Source: Deltaproteobacteria bacterium HGW-Deltaproteobacteria-15
GTDB taxonomy: Bacteria > Desulfobacterota > DSM-4660 > Desulfatiglandales > HGW-15
Assembly: GCA_002840535.1 (NCBI GenBank)
Contig: PHBH01000025.1
Coordinates: forward strand, 17,592 to 81,591
Direction of reading: 5' to 3'
Length of the DNA stretch: 64,000 bases
Positions 61,055-64,000 of the stretch are shown here, one piece after another. Below the pieces are notes generated by a model. That model saw only the letters and a program-made list of their open reading frames with translations. It ran no database searches and had not been told where the DNA came from. How positions within the stretch are numbered: the stretch's first letter is position 1; the number at the start of each line of letters is the position of its first letter. Both the position numbers and the translations under genes were made by a program.

Positions 61055-62497
61055 ATGTCAGCATTTCCCTATCGATCGGCCATCGAAAGCGTTCAGCTCA
61101 TCAAGAGCGGAGAGTTTTCCGCCGTCGAACTCATGGAAGAAACCCTGAGGCGAATCGAGGCCGTCAACCCAGCCATCAATGCCTTTGTGGCGTTGCGTGC
61201 GGATGAGGCCATGGACGAGGCAAGGGCCGTGACGGAACGCATTGCAGCTGGGAGCGACCCCGGGCCCCTTGCCGGGATCCCTTTGGCTGTCAAGGATATG
61301 GAGGATGTCGACTCCATGGTCACCAGTTTCGGTTCGGTCCCTTATAAGAACCACATGGCGCGCGGGGATTCGATCCAGGTGTCGAGGCTCAAGGCAGCGG
61401 GCGCGATCGTGGTCGGCAAGACCAATACTCCCGAATTCGGATATACCGGTTTCACCCGGAATCGTCTCTTCGGGGTGACCAGAAATCCATGGAATCTGGA
61501 AAGGACGCCGGGCGGCTCGAGCGGGGGCTCTGCTGCGGCGATTGCAGCAGGAATGGTGCCGATTGCCACGGGATCGGATGCAGGCGGGTCCATCCGCATT
61601 CCTGCATCCTATTCCGGATGTTTCGGGCTGAAGCCGGGCTTCGGCCGAATCCCTGCAGGACCTTCCCCGTTGATCCCGATGTTTCACACGACCTGCATGG
61701 GACCGCTTACGAGAAGCGTGAGCGATGCAGCCCTTTACCTGGACTGCACAGCCGGGTATCACGCTGCGGACCCGACCTCGTTGCCGCCACCGGCCTCCTC
61801 GTACCTGAATCGGATCAAGGAACTGCCGAAAAATCTTCGGATTGCGTTCAGCATGACCCTTGGATACGCGAGGGTGGAAGGAGACGTGCGATACAGGATC
61901 ACGGAGGCCGTGGGGGCTTTCGAGCAGATGGGCCATTCGGTGGAGGAGTGCAGGGAGGTCTTCCCGGATACAGGGGAAGCGTGGTCGAGGATCACCGATC
62001 GTGAAATCTTCGGGATGCTTCATCGGAGTCTCGAGAGGAACAGGGCAGAACTCGGAAGAACGCTCGTCGCCGGCATTGATCGGGCAGCAGGCTCCACTAT
62101 GTTGGAGCTGATAGAAGATCAGAAGTTGAGGACACAGCTGAACAGGATCCTGTGGAACCTCTTCGAGAACTATGATCTCCTGCTGACTCCTACCATGCCG
62201 ACAGAACCCTTTGCAGCTGCCGGGCCTCCTCCCTCGGTCATCGACGGCCAGGCTGTGCCGCTCCTCGGAGCGACTCCTTTTACCTATCCCTTCAACTTGA
62301 GCGGCCATCCTGCGGCATCCGTTCCTGCCGGGTTCGGAACGAACGGACTTCCCGTAGGTCTTCAGATTGTCGGGCCCCGTTACAGGGAGGATCTGGTACT
62401 CCAGGCAGCCTTTGCCTACGAGGAGATGAGGCCATGGTGTGATCAGGTGCCGGGGACCCTTTCTGCATGCGCTTTCCCAAGCGCTCCTCGCTTTTGA
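61055..62497 (+). CDS. Amidase signature family hydrolase
   Basis: 480 residues. Ser-cisSer-Lys triad is visible: Lys in PLAVKDMED, the Ser pair in RTPGGSSGGSAAA and SDAGGSIRIPAS. Size and sequence match stand-alone amidases rather than GatA (no gatB/C nearby). Probably hydrolyses an amide or carbamoyl compound; with the alcohol dehydrogenase before and ketopantoate reductase-like gene after, a small catabolic unit is possible. CGGAGGAACG precedes the ATG. Confidence 0.93.
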   Translation: MSAFPYRSAIESVQLIKSGEFSAVELMEETLRRIEAVNPAINAFVALRADEAMDEARAVTERIAAGSDPGPLAGIPLAVKDMEDVDSMVTSFGSVPYKNHMARGDSIQVSRLKAAGAIVVGKTNTPEFGYTGFTRNRLFGVTRNPWNLERTPGGSSGGSAAAIAAGMVPIATGSDAGGSIRIPASYSGCFGLKPGFGRIPAGPSPLIPMFHTTCMGPLTRSVSDAALYLDCTAGYHAADPTSLPPPASSYLNRIKELPKNLRIAFSMTLGYARVEGDVRYRITEAVGAFEQMGHSVEECREVFPDTGEAWSRITDREIFGMLHRSLERNRAELGRTLVAGIDRAAGSTMLELIEDQKLRTQLNRILWNLFENYDLLLTPTMPTEPFAAAGPPPSVIDGQAVPLLGATPFTYPFNLSGHPAASVPAGFGTNGLPVGLQIVGPRYREDLVLQAAFAYEEMRPWCDQVPGTLSACAFPSAPRF

Positions 62498-62537
62498 AAA
62501 AAGACCCCCATGCCCAAACCTGACTCAACCGGATGTT

Positions 62538-63482
62538 TCATAGAGCTAAAGTGTTACCCGTTTTGGTCCTCTCCTCCAGCGCCTGGATCAGCAAAAACAG
62601 AGTACGGTTGACGGGTGTGGGAATATTCATTTCCAGGCCCATCTCCACCACCTTCCCCGCAAACATCTCCACCTCCGTTTTCCTCTTTGCCTCTATGTCC
62701 TGGACCATGGATGTTTTGCCGTCCGGGGACATCTTTTGAAGGAACGGCAGAAAGTCCTCTGCGTCTTTTTTTGAGAGACGTATTCCTTTCGCATTGGCAA
62801 TCGCGATTACCTCATTCATCGCATCCTGCGTGATGTCCTGTGCCGACCGGGACCTCTGAAACAGGCCGTAGGGTGCGTCCAGAATGGCCGAAACCTGGTT
62901 CATGCCGACATTGACCATGAACTTCCACCAGAGCGCGCGTATCATGTCCACCGGGGTGTCATGCACAATACCGGCCATGGTGAAAAGGACCTTCAAGGCC
63001 TTAACCCGCTCCGAGAGCGCGGAGTTGTCCGGTTCCCCGAAAACGAGTTTACCCTGACTCGTGCAGGTCACGACGTTCCCCTCTCTCACGGCATCGATCC
63101 CTATGGCCACGGCATAAAGCATCTTGTCCATGCCGTAGACGGCGCCGATCTGCTCTTCGCTCTGGATCCCGTTCATGACAGAGAGGATGTGGGTTTTCTC
63201 TCCGACCGCTTTGCGCATATCGGCAATGGCCTGTGGCAGATGATGATGCTTTACGGCGACAAGGATGAGGTCCGATGGAGAACTATCTTCCGGTCTGGTC
63301 ACCGGAAGATCATAGCGCTTTCCATTTACGACCAGCCCCCGTTGCCGCAGCCTGTCATAGCGTTCACCTCCGGCAATAATGGAGACGCAGTGCGGGTCCG
63401 TTTCGAAAAACCTGACTGCGTAAAAGGCGCCCATCGCACCGGCGCCGACAATGGAAATTCTTTCAAATGAGATAGAAGCCAT
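62538..63482 (-). CDS. 2-dehydropantoate 2-reductase family protein
   Basis: 314 residues. NADP-binding N-terminus SIVGAGAMGAFYAVRF, VAVKHHHLPQAI, NGIQSEEQIG with the catalytic Lys region, and C-terminal ApbA_C domain with WWKFMVNVGMNQVSAI and KTSMVQDIEAKRKTEVE. Could be PanE (ketopantoate to pantoate in CoA synthesis) or a related 2-oxoacid reductase; several paralogues per genome are usual, so no symbol is given. Convergent with the amidase gene. Confidence 0.9.
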   Translation of the reverse strand: MASISFERISIVGAGAMGAFYAVRFFETDPHCVSIIAGGERYDRLRQRGLVVNGKRYDLPVTRPEDSSPSDLILVAVKHHHLPQAIADMRKAVGEKTHILSVMNGIQSEEQIGAVYGMDKMLYAVAIGIDAVREGNVVTCTSQGKLVFGEPDNSALSERVKALKVLFTMAGIVHDTPVDMIRALWWKFMVNVGMNQVSAILDAPYGLFQRSRSAQDITQDAMNEVIAIANAKGIRLSKKDAEDFLPFLQKMSPDGKTSMVQDIEAKRKTEVEMFAGKVVEMGLEMNIPTPVNRTLFLLIQALEERTKTGNTLAL

Positions 63483-63734
63483 AGGAACTCCTTGAGATCA
63501 GCAATAGATTGAGCAGACAAGGACGATGGGATACATTATCAAAGGAACCTACTAAAAAGTACCTGATAATGAGGTAAAAAAAGACATACCCTCAAAATTG
63601 TAAATGTATTTATAGCAATTTTGGCCAAACATTCGTTTTGCAGCCCACACCCTTACCTCTGATCCCCACCTCCCTATGCTCATGATGACTAAAGCAGGGA
63701 CGGCAAACTGATCAACCGCTCTCTTTCTCCCCAC

Positions 63735-64000
63735 AGCTCGCATCTCTCGTTAAGGAAGTTCCCAAAGAAGAAGGCTGGATTGACGAGATCAAGTATGACG
63801 GGCTTCAGGATGATCTGTTTTGTTGCTGACCGGAAGATCCGTATATGGTCAGCCGGAATGGACTAGACTAGACTGGACATCAAGGTTTGGTCGAATGGCC
63901 GAAGCTGTTACCTCCCCTCCCAAAGAACGGGAGCATCCTAGAAAAAAACGACCGCTCCGCCACCCGTCTTGCCGGGGATGAAGTAAAAGGAACCATCGGG
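63735..64000 (+). pseudogene. Decayed ATP-dependent DNA ligase D (ligase domain fragment)
   Basis: Pieces of a LigD ligase domain occur in three frames. PQLASLVKEVPKEEGW then IDEIKYDG (the ligase Lys motif KYDG) runs into TGA; a shift gives MICFVADRKIRIWS, and RNGLD in a third frame is followed by TAG; then WTSRFGRMAEAVTS. In intact LigD these segments are continuous. At least three frameshifts or stops are needed, so this is a pseudogene, open to the right edge of the window. No start is seen; the 250 bases upstream (63483-63734) hold nothing recognisable. Confidence 0.8.

Noticed and set aside
63552..63743. 63-codon minus-strand frame near the right edge
   Set aside because: No homology-like features and it overlaps the start of the ligD relic.

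Overview
The window looks like a chromosomal segment of an anaerobic bacterium of the Desulfobacterota (former Deltaproteobacteria, Syntrophobacter/Desulfomonile-like). This is an inference from gene content: HdrABC/MvhD/MetFV-type redox modules, split archaeal-type glutamate synthase, an MglA-DUF4388-PilZ cluster, a TRAP plus lactate-racemase-like plus GlcDF cluster, a Gram-negative Mla operon, and many intergenic palindromes. No rRNA, tRNA, CRISPR array, phage or insertion-sequence gene was recognised.

Layout. 1-5.0 kb: a three-gene split glutamate synthase, copy 1 (first gene cut by the window edge). 5.1-5.2 kb: a promoter, a structured ~100-nt leader or small RNA, and a terminator. 5.3-20.4 kb: a redox supercluster in the order mvhD - metF - three split-GOGAT genes (copy 2) - repeat island - hdrC - hdrB - giant hdrA::gltD::hdrA fusion - mvhD - repeat - metV. 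20.7-26.9 kb: carA, carB and purF. 27.1-29.4 kb (minus): PilZ, MglA-like GTPase and a DUF4388/cyclic-nucleotide-domain protein. 29.7-34.9 kb: a NifA-type sigma-54 activator, a PurF paralogue with a dead glutaminase site, an unrecognised small protein, a PLP threonine/serine dehydratase and a small membrane protein. 35.3-42.2 kb: TRAP transporter, LarA-like protein, GlcD- and GlcF-like oxidase subunits. 42.4-46.8 kb (minus): amtB-glnB-glnD behind a clear -24/-12 promoter. 47.2-48.7 kb: a secreted Gly/Gln/Tyr-rich protein and a secreted C39-like peptidase. 49.0-57.7 kb: an ABC exporter, two metallo-beta-lactamase-fold hydrolases, and an Mla-type lipid-transport operon with a CNB-PAS membrane sensor at its head. 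58.0-63.5 kb: rmuC, a zinc-ribbon protein, alcohol dehydrogenase, amidase and ketopantoate reductase. The right edge holds a decayed ligD.

How it fits together. Much of the window concerns glutamine and glutamate nitrogen: ammonium import (amtB), PII signalling (glnB, glnD), two GOGATs, and glutamine users (carAB, purF). The most interesting part is the 5.3-20.4 kb cluster. There a methylene-THF reductase (MetF/MetV), heterodisulfide-reductase-type electron carriers (HdrABC, MvhD), an NAD(P)H:acceptor GltD module fused inside HdrA, and a complete split glutamate synthase lie in one co-oriented block. I propose that this encodes a flavin-based electron-bifurcating or -confurcating complex connecting C1 metabolism with glutamate metabolism. 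That is inference from gene order and domains only.

A second theme is the intergenic DNA. Short tandem arrays with a fixed 7-bp unit but locus-specific sequence sit at gene 3' ends, often as inverted pairs; in several cases the stop codon itself lies inside the array. Larger palindromic elements and 8-bp-unit arrays also occur, and repeats have supplied the C-terminus of one MvhD and part of the N-terminal extension of PurF.
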